Positions 50,135-61,000 of a stretch of DNA of 64,000 nt are shown here, piece by piece. Each line of letters starts with the position of its first letter. Position 1 is the first letter of the stretch. Source of the DNA: Larimichthys crocea (Eukaryota; Chordata; Actinopteri; Sciaenidae). The DNA lies in NCBI RefSeq assembly GCF_000972845.2, contig NC_040025.1, positions 22,490,037 through 22,554,036 on the forward strand. The letters are read 5' to 3'. The translations under genes and the position numbers were made by a program. Below the pieces are notes generated by a model. The model saw only the letters and a list, made by a program, of their open reading frames with translations. It did no database searches and was not told the origin of the DNA.

Positions 50135-50317
50135 TTAGTGAGACAGCTCCCTGGAGTCGTAGTCCTCTATAAATTTTTCCATGGCCTCCACGCAGCGCTT
50201 GCCGATGTCCCTGAGGTTCTCCTGCAGCGAGGCCTGAATGGGACGCTCCAGGGACTGATCCTTTGCTATAAGCATCTTCGCCACAAGGCCAAACATTTCA
50301 CATTCTTGATAGTACAC
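50135..50317 (-). CDS. pphln1: periphilin-like last coding exon, conserved helical domain
   Basis: Sixty codons plus TAA (50137-50135): VYYQECEMFGLVAKMLIAKD, then QSLERPIQASLQENL and IGKRCVEAMEKFIEDYD. This is the most conserved part of the family and the part known to pair with TASOR. The acceptor CTTACAG is preceded directly by a (TG)n run on the transcribed strand. Confidence 0.9.
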   Translation of the reverse strand: MYYQECEMFGLVAKMLIAKDQSLERPIQASLQENLRDIGKRCVEAMEKFIEDYDSRELSH

Positions 50318-50324
50318 CTGTAAG

Positions 50325-50355
<31 letters not shown>

Positions 50356-53300
50356 TAAATAGAGACAGAGGAGAAAGTGAGAGTGTTGGAAGGAAAGGAG
50401 CAAATGAGCAGAGCAAGAAGTCGTGTCATGCGTTTTCAATTACCGCTGAATGGATTAACAATCTGCAGAAACTGTGTGTGCCTGTATAAGAAGCAAATAG
50501 ACTTTTTTTTTGCATCAGCTACCTGTTGCCAGACTGTTTCTTGCAATGCCTCTATAATCCTGCAACCATGGAGATATGAAAAGCAAGAGGCCTTCTTTTT
50601 CCGTCAAGTGGGTGGAAACACACTCTCTCTTTCTCTCTCTCTCACACACACACAAACACAGAGATGATGAGCAGAGAGCCTCATGTGACGTCTGTCACAT
50701 TGAAGACAGCATTAAAGCACGTGTTGGAGCCTCTTGTGATGAAGGTGAGCTTAGATAAAAAGCCTCTATCTTAATTTTTGCTCAATTATAAAACTAAAAA
50801 AAGGCCAACAAAGATCTCACCACACTTCTTCTTTGTCAAGCTCAGGAAAGTGAAGACTATAATGACACTCAGGCGCTTCAGGCTCAACATTTCAGGCTAC
50901 AAAAATCTTTTTTTTTTTCCTCTCGTCTCATGTCTCCCAGCACTTTCCAAGATCTATCCTCTGTCGCTCTCTCTCTAATCCAGCCTTCTCTTATCTGTCC
51001 TCTTCCTCCGTCTGTTTATAACTAACCCTTTTCCCAAGGTGATTGTGTTTGTGTAATGACACTCCTCTACCTCATCTATCTCTCTCCTCTTGTGTTGGAT
51101 GGCTCTGTCTCGTGCCACCGTCTGGCTCGCGGTTGAAGGGAGCTCCCTGTCTCTGCTTCGTTCTCTTTCTTTACTTTTGGTCCCCCTGTGATCTCGCTCC
51201 CTGCTATGATTCCTGTCGGTCTGACAAACCTGCAAAAGAAGATGAGAAAAGACTTGGACTGTAGTAACCAGACAGTTGGCCAAAAACATTGGTGCAAACA
51301 CTGATGGTGACTGAGCTGCTAATGACCAGAAGACTAAAGTGAAGTTCCACGTGTCAACTTGTAACGAGGCAAGATTATAAATTCAGACTTTGCTCTGACT
51401 GCAAATGTATTGAAATTAAAAATATGATTAAAAAAGGGTGTGAAGAAACAAAAGTCAAACTAGTACCAATTCCTTCTATTACTTTTTACTTAGATTTATA
51501 AATCATTTGTTAATTATTTAGAGCTAAGGCAGAAATAAAATATATTTACCCACAACCCTGTATTAAAGCTGCCATCACCTGCCTGCAGTTCTTCTCAGCT
51601 CTACAAAGCATCTATAGGCTAATTATTTTGTTTTTTAGAGCCCACAACTTTACTGTTTTGACGCGTTTCTTGTTTCAAAATCTCTAAAAACCAACTGTAC
51701 AGTCATCGTTAGCGACCAGTTGCAGAACATAAGAGGAGCATTTGGTAGCTGAGCTAGATATTTCCCTTGACCAGAGTCAGCTGAGGGGTGTAATATGAAG
51801 CAAATCTGACGTAACGAAGCTGAGCTGGCTTGACAAAATCTAAAACTTAAGTCATAGATTGCGGGTATCACGACCGTGGTTGTCTTTGTTGACAGGTTTT
51901 CTTTTCAGAACTCTTTGCGAGTTCCCATAAAAGGGGGCGTTTGACACGTCACTCGGCTCTTCTTCCACACAAAACTGGACTGGGTGCCACCTACTTCGTT
52001 ACAATGGATGTCTATAGAGAAGAAAAAAGGAACACTGCTGCAAATAAGGCAAGAGATAAATGCATCTTAATGCTTCATGTTTTCTTTCCAATACTCTATA
52101 CTAAGAATTATATTTAGGTCTGACACTGTCCCATGATGAAGGACAAAGGAAATCACTTTATTTTTTTAATTCAAATAAATCAAAGTGAAATTAATTGATT
52201 TATATTACCCATGACAAAATAATTATGGACAGATCCATTTTCAGTTCCAGCAGTGTAAACAGACTTAGCAGCAAAACTGGACCAAACATAAAAATAAGTC
52301 ATCTGCAGCTGCTCTGTGCCTTCATCGACTGAATGATGTGTAACATTAAAGTGTTAATTACCTGAAGCAAGGGGGAACTTACATTGTCTCTGAACATACT
52401 CCAGGCAGCGATTAAGCTGTCACCACAACATAATTATGAAAACAATTTAGTAATCATAAAAAAGTAATTTCTAGGACGTCACATGATGAATGTGGTTTGC
52501 ACAACTGTATTTAACTACACCGCTTCGTACTGTGACATTACGAACAAACGGCTAATCTATATCAAGTGAGAATTTCATCAGGTGAAGACGTTTTTTGCAG
52601 CCGATTTAAATCCGAAAATCTGAACACAACCTCCTCCGGAGCAGGTTAGCTCTGCAATATGAGTTACCATGGTGATCTGGCCAGGTTAAAAGAGAGACAC
52701 CTTCGTGATCTCAACACACCTCACTAACCATTAATCTTGCTTCATAGTACAGCCCTCTGGTCAGATTCACAACTCCAAATGAACGATAATGTTGCTCCGT
52801 GTCTGCTGGATGTGCAAATAAGAAATTGATTGCCGGGTTCGTCATATTAACTTGTTTCCACCTGCCCCCCAAAAAAACTGTTAATGCAGCTTTAATGACT
52901 CACTTACTTAGCCACCTTCTAATAACTCTGCGCTTTAATATGTTAGTAAATCATTAATAACAGGGCACAATTTTCTTACTTTGTAATCAGCCAGCAACAT
53001 GAATTAAAGAGCCAGCTAAAAAGTTACACCAGAGAAGGAATGTCACACAACCTGGCAACCAAAAAGTTGTTCTTACTTCTTACTAATTTACACAGCATAG
53101 ATAAAAAATCTTATTAGAAAGTAGCACGGTAAATCATTAGTGCTGCGTATTAGAAGATTAATTTTCCTGATTACATTTTGTAATGCATAATTTTAATTGT
53201 GGAAGTACTTCGATTTGGGCTTTTGCTCTAATAAATCATACTGAAGAGTTCGACAATATTAATCAGTGTTACTGTCAACAGACACTACTGAAGTGCAGCA

Positions 53301-56300
53301 CCAGCAGACATTATCAAATAAGCTAAGACAAGTTTGTTGTTGCCTGGTGTCAGTCGTTGTACTAAAAACAGCAGACTGTACCTTTAGGCTATATTTAAAA
53401 AATGTTATCAACAGCTTTGGTCACACTTATTAAGACAACACTAATTAGAATGCAGAAAATCTGAAACAAGCGAGTCTGTCTTTGATTCCTCCTCCTCTCT
53501 TCACTTCTAACTTTTTACCACAGCAGTGTCCAGCAATTCATCATGTGTTGCTCTGCTCCTTGTTGTGTTTAGGTCAGCCAAGAAATTTATGCCATCATTT
53601 GATTTCAGCCTTTTCTGCAGCACCTGGGCTGTTATAGCTAAGTAGGGCTCTGCTATGAGCTCGGGTCTAACGAACAAACTAAAATGCCATGTACGAGTAC
53701 ATAAATCAGCGCACAAATCGATGAAAATAATCATTCGTTGCAGCCCTTATTAAACCATGTTTTATCAGGTTATTGGACATGACAGAACATTTCATTTCCT
53801 TCCAAATCACTTCATCTTTAAATGCATTTGCTGTTTAGATAATTCTACAAATCATATCACAATAAAAACATTCAGACCGTGTTGCCTTACACCAAATCAA
53901 TATTTTGGAAGGTCATTTTTTTAAGGAACTGGTCGGCCGATATATTTAATCCACAATTAATGACAGAAGGGGAAAAGCAGAGCATGTTTTCTGCTTGTGA
54001 ACTTACGGTGAACTGCATGTCCTTGTCTCTGCTGGAGGTGGACCTTGGTAAGAAAGCTCTAGTAGCTGGAAAAACAGACAAACCACACAGTCAACACATG
54101 AGAATTTATGTCTGTACGAAGCACATTTATACATTTTTCTATTTACCATGCATATATGTACCTACAGCATCTACTGTATGAACGTATTTCTAAGCTTCCT
54201 AATCAGTCTCTCTTTCTCTTCAGCCTCCTGTCAGGGTCCAAAATCAATATATCTGTACGCAGAAATCTGCTGATATTTGGGAATTTTGCCTTGTTATGTA
54301 GTACTGCAGTACACTGTGTGAAGCAATAGTTTTGTTATGGCTCATTATATATTGCTGGCTGGTCTCCCTCTCTATCTCGCTCACTCTCATATACACACAA
54401 ATCAGCGATGAGTCACCATCATCGCACCATCACTCAGGCACACAAAAAACCTGTTCCACACTCACACATACACAAACACACACCTCCACAGTGCTGCAGT
54501 GTGCGCACACATGCAGTGCCTGAGTGCAAGAGCAGATAAAAACATACAGTACCAACAGCTCAGTTGTTAAAAACAACATAGCACACCACTTTATACCAGG
54601 AAAATATCAACAAAGACAAGGACTAGAGTTGGTGTTAAAACCAAGAAAACATAATCGTAACAGATCTTAAACCTCCTCCTGTTTACTTCCATGCTGACAA
54701 ATGATGAGGTCATAGATAAATCTACCTGCAACTAAATGACACAGTTTACATATACTGTTCAGTGGCTGGACTACTATCAAATCACTGGTAGGAGCATTGA
54801 CATAATCCATGTGTTGAGTCCAGGAAAAGCTTCTTAGTGATCAGCATTATGTAACACTGGTTTGTTGCTACCAGAGTGTGACTACCTATCAACCACCAGA
54901 TACCACGATGAGCAAATGCCCTCCAAATATTTGTAATGCAAAGTGTTCATGGAAATGTGCATGCGTGTGCCTCTGCTTGCTTATACTGCCACCCAATGGA
55001 CATTTAATGAAGTGCACAAAGATGCTGTAAAGCTTGTAAACATGCTGTATACGCATGTGTAAATGTGTTCATATATAGAGGAGGCGGCAACAATAACATG
55101 AACATTTTGTTAAATTTCATATTTGTTGTCAGGGGCTCATATGTTTACATCGTTTGTGCTGTTGTATAAAACTGTATTATCGTGTATATATACTGTTATT
55201 GTGTCTAACCACTGTACTGTACTGAATGAAGCCGAGTGTGTGTGTTCCTCCATTTAGGCATTTACACACGAGCTGAAAATAAACTCCCTGCAACCCACAA
55301 ATCATGCACTTATATACCACAACACTAACATCCATCCATCCATCCATCCATCTTTTGTAACTGCTTATCCTCATCAGGGTCGTGGAAGGATGAAGGCTAT
55401 CCCAGCTGGCATTGGGTGAGAGGCGGGCTTCACACTGGACAAGTCGTCAGTTCATCACCAGGCACATCGAGACAAACAGCCATTCATGCTAATGTTCACA
55501 CCTACGGGCAATTCAGATTCTTATTAACTGCATGTTTTGGACTGTGGTAGTACCAAGAAATACAGACATGAGCTCCAGTCTGGGGTTCGAACCACAACAC
55601 CAACACGTCATCCCAAATACATTTTGATTTTTAATTAGACATTCTGGGGAAATTCACTGTCTCACAGAGAATTATATGAGAAGACTGATATCACTCTTGT
55701 CTGTGCTGTGAATGTGAAGATAGACTAAGCAGCCAGTTAGCTTAGCATAAAGACTTGAAACCTGCCTACCAGCATTAGCATTTTATAGCTTATTTGTTTT
55801 GATTTGTACAAAAAGCTAAGTGTAAAAACTATCATATCATCACATAGATTTTAGATTGAAATATTCAAGTCTGTGCTGCCACATGACCTTGCAAATTCAA
55901 TTGTTTTGGTGATTTAGGAACTAATTTAATTTAGTTTAACAGTCTTGAATTTACTACATTAAAACTCTCTGCAGTAGCCTGGTTTGAACTTTCATCCACT
56001 CTATAGTGCTAAAACTGCACAACACAACAGGGAACATCTTTGTGTTTTACAGCTTCAAGGTGCCTCAATCACAGTGTTAAAGCGATTCTAATAAATGTAT
56101 ACAATGTTATGCTCTTGTGAATAAGAAATAATGTTGTAAAATCCTGACCGGTGCGTGCTCGCAAGTGTGTCTTTGCAGTGATTGGGATTTGAATAAGACA
56201 TAAACACTGAGGCTTTTCATCACTGGCCTTCACCACTGAACAACAGCATTGTGATTTTGTGCAGACACAGTGAGTACAAAGAATAGCTGGGGGCATCTGA

Positions 56301-58764
56301 TCTTTCTTTGCCAAAGATGTTAGACTGGAATAAGGTCAGAGCTCTGTGCGGGCCAGTCGACTTCTTTAACCGTTTCTCGATCATGTTGTTTTCACAGGCT
56401 TCCGCTGCAGACATAAACTTACTGTTGCTTTGTTTCGGAGGTGAACTCCCATCAGCGCTCTCTCTCTGCTCATACCGTTCCTTCTCCTTCTCTCGTTCCC
56501 TCTCCCTCAGTGTGATGTGGTGAAGCTTAGGATGGAAGTAATCTCTCCGGTGGAAGTAACCCCGGTGATTGAAGTGGTGGTACCTGTGGTTGCTGAAGCC
56601 AGGTTTGTAGAACGAGTGGTCATCCCTTCGAAAAACGGCATCAATCGAGAGAAAAAGAAAAAGCCAGAGTCACCAGAGTCATCAATATTTTGCAGGTATC
56701 TCAGTAAGTATCTCAGTTGTCACTTGAAAGACAGCACATTGTGAGGGAAATAAAATATACCGCGGCCTGTGAATTCGCCCTCCAAACTTTGGTTTGTAAG
56801 AACTGGATAACCATGCCCTCGGTCTGGATGGACTTCGTACTCTTCTGATTGGCCTGCTCTCATCCTGAACCAACATGGATAAATCAAGTCATCACACAGC
56901 ATGTTTTTTCCCCCCAATCGTACAGACTTAAAAAGGTCATTCTGAGACGTGACATCTGAGAGGAGGAACTGAACCTGATCGGAAGGTGCAGAGGCGTCAG
57001 CGGGCCTCTTGTCGACAGACTCAGACTCGCTGTGTTCCCTGTGCCGCACCACGGTGCCCTGAAGAGACAAAGTACTGTGTTAATCACAGTTATTATGCTG
57101 TTACAGTACAGGTAGTATGTGATATTATAAGAGCTGAAACAGATTAGTAAATAAAGTTACAGCTCCACAAATGTGACAGTTTTCTCCATTTCTTTATCTT
57201 CAAATGGAGTATGTTTTAGTTTTGGACAGTCTTAATGTCATCAACATTTTCTGACATTTTATAGATTAAATGAATAATAGCTTCATAAAACTTTAAACAA
57301 TACTGAAAAGAAACGACTCATTACAGCCCTGGATGTAATATGAACAATGCAGTAAGATTGCTGATTCAGATTTTTTAGGAAAATGTAATGTTTTAGTGCT
57401 CAGACGTACACAAGATTATCAAACGGTACATCAGAGCCTTAAATCAAAGATTTTAAATCCATTTCACATCAGCTTGTTCTACAGTAGAGCAATGCATTCC
57501 TGAACCACAGACATCCAAGATAACAACGAAGAGAAGAGTCATGCGACTTTCCAAAAATAGTCTCTTACACACACTCACACTTTGATTATGCTGCCTCTTG
57601 TGAGTGAAAGTGTAGTAAGCTAAAATGTATTATTATGTTTCTGGAGAAACACCAGATTCAATTTCAAAAACCTGTCTCTGTGCGATAACTCTTAAATAAG
57701 TATTTTGGTATACTGTGTTAAACTTTTGTATCACATTTACAGGTGGTGGAGGAAGTATTCAGATCCTGTGTTTCTCTTTTAATGTAAAAAAGAGACTTGT
57801 TGCTGCTACATTTTTACCTATATTGGACTATGGTGCCTCTGCTCAGATATTGCATATGATTGACACAGCTTATCATGCGTCCCTCAGATGAAGTATTCAT
57901 TGTAAAGCACTGTCTCACCGCTGTGAGCTTTATGTTGGGTTGGATGGCATAGTTTATCAACCTGCAGGCACACTCACTGGTATATTTTCATACACAAGGA
58001 GATTCTCGGGTTCTATGTGTGTTGTTTTATTTCCTGGATGTGTGACGGACAATACTTGCAGTATTAAAGGGACTTTTACATGTTGTCTGTGCTCGTACTG
58101 AAAACCCTTGGGAAAAGGGTGTTTGGTTACTCTGCAACCTCAGACTGGAATATTTTAATTTGAATGCTTTTAAAATGATAATGAAAGAGTCATGGCTTGT
58201 ATTGCACTTTTATTATTTTTCTAGGTTGCTATGTGTTGTTATATCTCTGTCTGTGTGTCTTGTATCTGTTTTCATTTGTGTTGCTGCCTGTCTTGACCAG
58301 GACTCCCTTAAAAAAGAGTTTTTTGATCTCAATGGGACCCTTCCTGGTTAGATAAAGAATAATTAAATACAAAAAAGAAAAGAAAATCCTTTATTTAGGC
58401 TAAAATACCCCTGCACTGAAAATGTAACTACAACACATTCACAGTGCTTCTTTTTTTTGATAAACCAGCACAAGCCTTAAAATTATTTACAAATAAACTT
58501 TAATTATGAAAAGAAAAAAGCAGTTATTCCTCACATTGGTGTAGCTGGAAGCAGTTATTACTGTTGGTGTCCTGTCCTGGGACTTTGTTAATAATTAATG
58601 TTGCTGGAAAAATAAAGGTCATAGAGGCAGGCATGTCACGTGACTGTCACTCTGCAAGCACACGACACACTTTGAGACAAGTTGTCACCAAATGCTGCAT
58701 CCCGACACCGCCCGCACACCTTTACCTTGTTTTGGTGTGTGTCCGGGGGTGCTGTGTGATCCAT
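50135..58764 (-). CDS. pphln1: Periphilin-like protein, complete coding region (7 coding exons)
   Basis: Periphilin is the nuclear subunit of the HUSH silencing complex that binds TASOR through C-terminal helices and supports H3K9me3 silencing of retroelements. Exons in transcript order on the minus strand are 58764-58726, 57058-56975, 56864-56761, 56625-56423, 54065-54007, 51229-51071 and 50317-50135. Every junction keeps phase, giving 276 residues. The N-terminal two thirds is low-complexity, rich in Arg/His/Tyr/Ser, with a charged REREREKEKER run. The C-terminal domain (about residues 205-275: KRREIDE|VYYQECEMFGLV.KMLIAKD and IGKRCVEAMEKFIEDYD) aligns with human periphilin KEIEQVYRQDCETFGMVVKM and IGERCVEELKHFIAEYD. 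RDDHS is also shared. The human forms are longer (about 370-460 residues). It could be pphln1 itself or a paralogue; see findings. Confidence 0.85.
50318..51070 (-). other. pphln1: periphilin-like last intron
   Basis: Contains the (AC)n repeat at 50324-50353 beside the acceptor, a CT/CA tract near 50624-50655, and T- and A-rich runs. No exon is seen. Confidence 0.7.
50324..50353. repeat. (AC)n microsatellite, (UG)n in periphilin-like transcript
   Basis: Fifteen AC units on the plus strand. On the transcribed strand this is (TG)15 ending about three bases before the acceptor CTTACAG... of the last coding exon's splice-site region. Confidence 0.95.
51071..51229 (-). CDS. pphln1: periphilin-like coding exon 6
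   Basis: The acceptor CTTTTGCAG begins 53 codons: VCQTDRNHSRERDHRGTKSK through RAIQHKRREIDE. The donor is GATGAG|GTAGAG. RAIQHKRREIDE corresponds to human KAIASKTKEIEQ at the same exon junction, the start of the TASOR-binding helices. Confidence 0.82.
51230..54006 (-). other. pphln1: periphilin-like intron containing a MITE-like element
   Basis: A 2.8-kb intron. About 1 kb of it (51775-52765) is a repeat with inverted ends; the rest is AT-rich, with no coding frame that fits the gene. Confidence 0.7.
51775..52765. mobile_element. MITE-like DNA element with terminal inverted repeats
   Basis: Left end GAGGGGTGTAATATGAAGCA (from 51783) is matched by the right end (near 52757) read on the minus strand, GAGGGCTGTACTATGAAGCA. 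Internal wording (ATCACGACCGTGGTTGTC; TGAGTTACCATGGTGATCTG) is that of a common fish element. No transposase is seen. It lies in a periphilin-like intron. Confidence 0.6.
54007..54065 (-). CDS. pphln1: periphilin-like coding exon 5 (59 bp)
   Basis: The acceptor GTTTTTCCAG and the donor TTCACC|GTAAGT flank 59 bases that encode TTRAFLPRSTSSRDKDMQFT across the junction. The phase fits both neighbours, which is the main support for this short exon. The human counterpart segment is also Ser/Thr-rich. Confidence 0.7.
55326..55600 (-). repeat. fish retroelement tail, inverted relative to 10300-10395
   Basis: CATCCATCCATCCATCCATC, TATCCTCATCAGGGTCGTGG, GGCTATCCCAGCTGGCATTG, GGGTGAGAGGCGGGC and TTCACACCTACGGGCAATTC are the reverse complement of the tail family seen at 10300. 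Confidence 0.65.
55640..55790 (+). repeat. common fish dispersed repeat fragment
   Basis: CATTCTGGGGAAATTCACTG, AGAAGACTGATATCACTCTT, CAGCCAGTTAGCTTAGCATA and AAGACTTGAAACC belong to the same family as 36040-36395. It lies within a periphilin-like intron. Confidence 0.6.
56423..56625 (-). CDS. pphln1: periphilin-like coding exon 4, His/Tyr/Arg-rich
   Basis: The exon is 203 bp and reads DDHSFYKPGFSNHRYHHFNH, RGYFHRRDYFHPKLHH and LREREREKEKERYEQRES. The donor AGCAACA|GTAAGTTT is very strong. The low-complexity composition matches the RNA-binding or condensing N-terminal region of periphilins. Confidence 0.8.
56761..56864 (-). CDS. pphln1: periphilin-like coding exon 3
   Basis: The acceptor TTGGTTCAG precedes DESRPIRRVRSPSRPRAWLS and SYKPKFGGRIHRP. 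The exon ends with two bases CG that join G of the next exon to encode Arg, giving RDDHS as in human periphilin. The donor is CCGCG|GTATAT. Confidence 0.75.
56975..57058 (-). CDS. pphln1: periphilin-like coding exon 2
   Basis: The acceptor TTTGTCTCTTCAG is followed by 28 codons beginning GTVVRHREHSESESVDKR, charged and disordered. The donor GATCAG|GTTCAG is weak at +3 to +5. The exon could be skipped without shifting the frame (84 bp). Confidence 0.65.
57059..58725 (-). other. pphln1: periphilin-like first intron with LINE 3' end
   Basis: A 1.67-kb intron, about a third of which is an oppositely oriented LINE remnant (57760-58370). Confidence 0.7.
57760..58370 (+). mobile_element. LINE ORF2 3' end, decayed
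   Basis: Broken frames read VAATFLPILDYGASAQILH, DTAYHASLR and later ENPWEKGVWLLCNLRLEYFN, the end of a fish LINE ORF2. The 3' part CTTGACCAGGACTCCCTTAA and CTCAATGGGACCCTTCCTGG, then TTAGATAAAGAATAA, is the usual tail. It lies in the first intron of the periphilin-like gene, antisense to it. Confidence 0.75.
58726..58764 (-). CDS. pphln1: periphilin-like first coding exon
   Basis: ATG at 58764-58762 opens MDHTAPPDTHQNK. The exon ends in the strong donor AACAAG|GTAAAG in phase 0, which joins the next exon in frame. It lies at the edge of a CpG-rich promoter. The start is supported by phase and context, not by homology. Confidence 0.65.
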
Positions 58765-59160
58765 GTCTGCTCGTTGTTTGTTCTGCGTGAATTGGCCACG
58801 AGGACTTTTTATTTCTCTGTCTCGAGTCCAACTGGACCAGGAAGCGCGTGCAGACCTATTGAATTACTCTCCTCGGCTCATCTGGAAACTTAACTCGTTA
58901 CATCTTCCGTGTCTCCTCGCAGGTTTTTTTACGACTTGTCAAGTTTGATTTAACAAGTTCGACGTCCCACGCTGCGACGCTCTGCGTTTTGTGTGGTTTC
59001 CGCAGAGGAATAACGAAACTTCGTTTTTACTTCCTTTTTCGACTGCCGTCCAATCAGAGCAGAGTGCGGTCATAACGGGGTCATCAAAAAAAAACAACAC
59101 ACTAAATAACAGGCTATTTCTCCTGGGAGAGCGCAGGCGCAGTCCACTATACCTGTCAAC
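58765..59160 (-). promoter_or_regulatory. pphln1: CpG-rich promoter and 5' UTR of the periphilin-like gene
   Basis: CpG density rises sharply here relative to the surrounding AT-rich DNA. The stretch contains an ETS-type site (minus-strand AGGAAGT, 59035-59029), a CCAAT box (59050-59054) and an NRF1-like GCGCAGGCGCAG (59131-59142), a typical housekeeping promoter without TATA. The transcription start is probably near 58980-59030. No divergent gene is evident; the phosphatase starts about 1.8 kb further on. Confidence 0.55.
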
Positions 59161-59218
59161 ATGTTTGTTTAGCAGTCAGGTAGCTGGCTGTACGTCACTG
59201 GGCTTTAGAAGAAGATAT

Positions 59219-59406
59219 ACTTTATTAAAAGTGCCCTTGAGCAAGGCACCGATCCCCCCTCAAGGGCACCTCGGCAGTGCCCAGGAGGTGAACTCTGGCA
59301 CCTCCTGAGCTACCAGTCCACCTTCCATATTTTTGGTCCATGTGGGACTTGAACCGGCCACCCTCCGGTTCCAAAGCCAAGTCCCTATGGACTGAGCTAC
59401 CCGCCC
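59219..59406 (-). mobile_element. tRNA-derived SINE
   Basis: Read on the minus strand, the element begins GGCGGGTAGCTCAGTCCATA (A box at 59399-59383), has B box GGTTCAAGTCCC (59355-59344), and continues into GTGCCCTTGAGGGGGG and GCCTTGCTCAAGGGCAC, ending near ATAAAGTATATC. It sits just upstream of the periphilin-like promoter. Confidence 0.75.
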
Positions 59407-59409
59407 AGA

Positions 59410-60884
59410 TAATGGCGCATTAGAGATGAAACTCTAATGTCGGCCTATGAAAACTGGTGGATTGTAACTAAGTAATCATATGTTCAGATTCAAGTTACTT
59501 TACTTGACAAAAAAAAAACAATAAGTTGCTTGTCAGTGGCTGCCAATTACATTTACATACATAGATTTACATATTGCATAGTTCACTGTTACTTGTTTTG
59601 TTTTTATTTTACTGTTACTGGTTTTATTTAACTGTTATTTATACATGTGTAGTGTTAAAATAGGATATTGTATAGGTGTATATTGTTAAAGTTTTGTTTT
59701 TTCTTGCTGTCACTTACTATCTCACTTACCGTTTGGGAGTTGCGGTAACACAAACAATATCTCCGTATTTCTGATTCTTAATTAATTGTAAGTTTCAGCG
59801 TAACTGCATTGCGGTGTACATTTGTCTGACAGCTTGAGTTAATTACTTTGCAATAAGTTGAATAAAACTGATCATTATTACCCAGTTCCTGTATCCTGGA
59901 GGACTAGAAATACTGTTGCAGTGATGACACATTTCTTCTTACATATTAAAGCAAGGACCACAAGGATTTCAAAATACCATGAAGATCTGTGTAGTAAGGT
60001 CACAATAGACTCACTGCTAATGGACATTGAAGATTTGGCCTTTAATTGGGGGACTCTTGGGGGTCATGAGGCCTTCTTGATTTTAGGGCAGTAAGAAAAC
60101 TTTTTAAAATAAATATACAATAGACAGAATTTAATTCATTTATGTGTCAGGGATGACCTGAATGCAAACTATAATTACGTTGTTAAAACAACCTGACGGT
60201 TAATAAAAACAAAAGTGAAGCGTCAGAGAGGAGGAGAAAACACAGATTGCCTCAGAAAATAACTGTATTACGTTTTATAATTATATAAAAGAAATCACAA
60301 CTAAATATATATCCAAATCGCTAACTTTCAATAGTTATTGTGTTCATTATTCATTACACTTGTACATCAGGCTTTATGTACTGATGTTATGCACCGAATA
60401 TAATATGAAATATACATAAAACATGTCAGGTGTTGTCACTCTATTATAGGAAAGGGGTACCTGAGAGAAAAAACACTATGTAAAGTGATTAAACAATAAA
60501 CTTTGAATCATGCCAAACATTTGAACACATCTGTGTACAACCGCAGACATTTGTAATGCAACATGTCAGCAAGGATGCTCAATGATGCAACATGATTTCA
60601 TGTGTTTTAAAGAAATAACATAAATACATGTTAACCTAGACACAAACGTCCATTGGTTGGTAAAGTGTGAATAGAAAATGATGAGCTCCAGTCTCACACA
60701 GTGTTAGTTAAAGTAATTCTCACATTAACCTGAACAACCACCAACAAGGAAAAACATTTTGTTCCAGGACAAACATAGTTAGTGCAAAGAGGTGAGGCCA
60801 TCAAATACTGACATCCCTAGGTATAGTGTTCTTCACTCCACCCACTGTCTCCACCCATTACACCTCCTCTTCCCTGGAGGGAGA
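59410..60884. other. intergenic between periphilin-like promoter and PTP, nothing recognised
   Basis: AT-rich DNA. No exon with homology or credible borders is seen. The 78-codon frame at 59858-60094 is not supported. Confidence 0.5.
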
Positions 60885-61000
60885 GAGAGTTATTAAAACC
60901 AGACAGTGTTAAGATAACTTGCAGCCGACTAGACCTATAGACCTGTTTCTCTTCAGCCTGTGGTCGACTTACACCGTTCAACAGGGGCCTGTTTGGAAAG
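60885..61000 (+). promoter_or_regulatory. possible PTP promoter and leader exon
   Basis: A TATA-like TATTAAAA occurs near 60892, and a possible leader exon ends at GGAAAG|GTAATC (donor 61001). No coding frame is recognised. This would precede the exon at 61536. It is inference only. Confidence 0.25.

Larger units (their letters stand above)
54066..56422 (-). other. pphln1: periphilin-like intron with repeat fragments
   Basis: A 2.36-kb intron with CA-rich sequence near 54450-54510 and two dispersed fish repeats (55326-55600 and 55640-55790). Confidence 0.7.

Noticed and set aside
59344..59406. tRNA gene on the minus strand
   Set aside because: A and B boxes are present, but the sequence continues into a SINE body and lacks a proper cloverleaf 3' acceptor stem.
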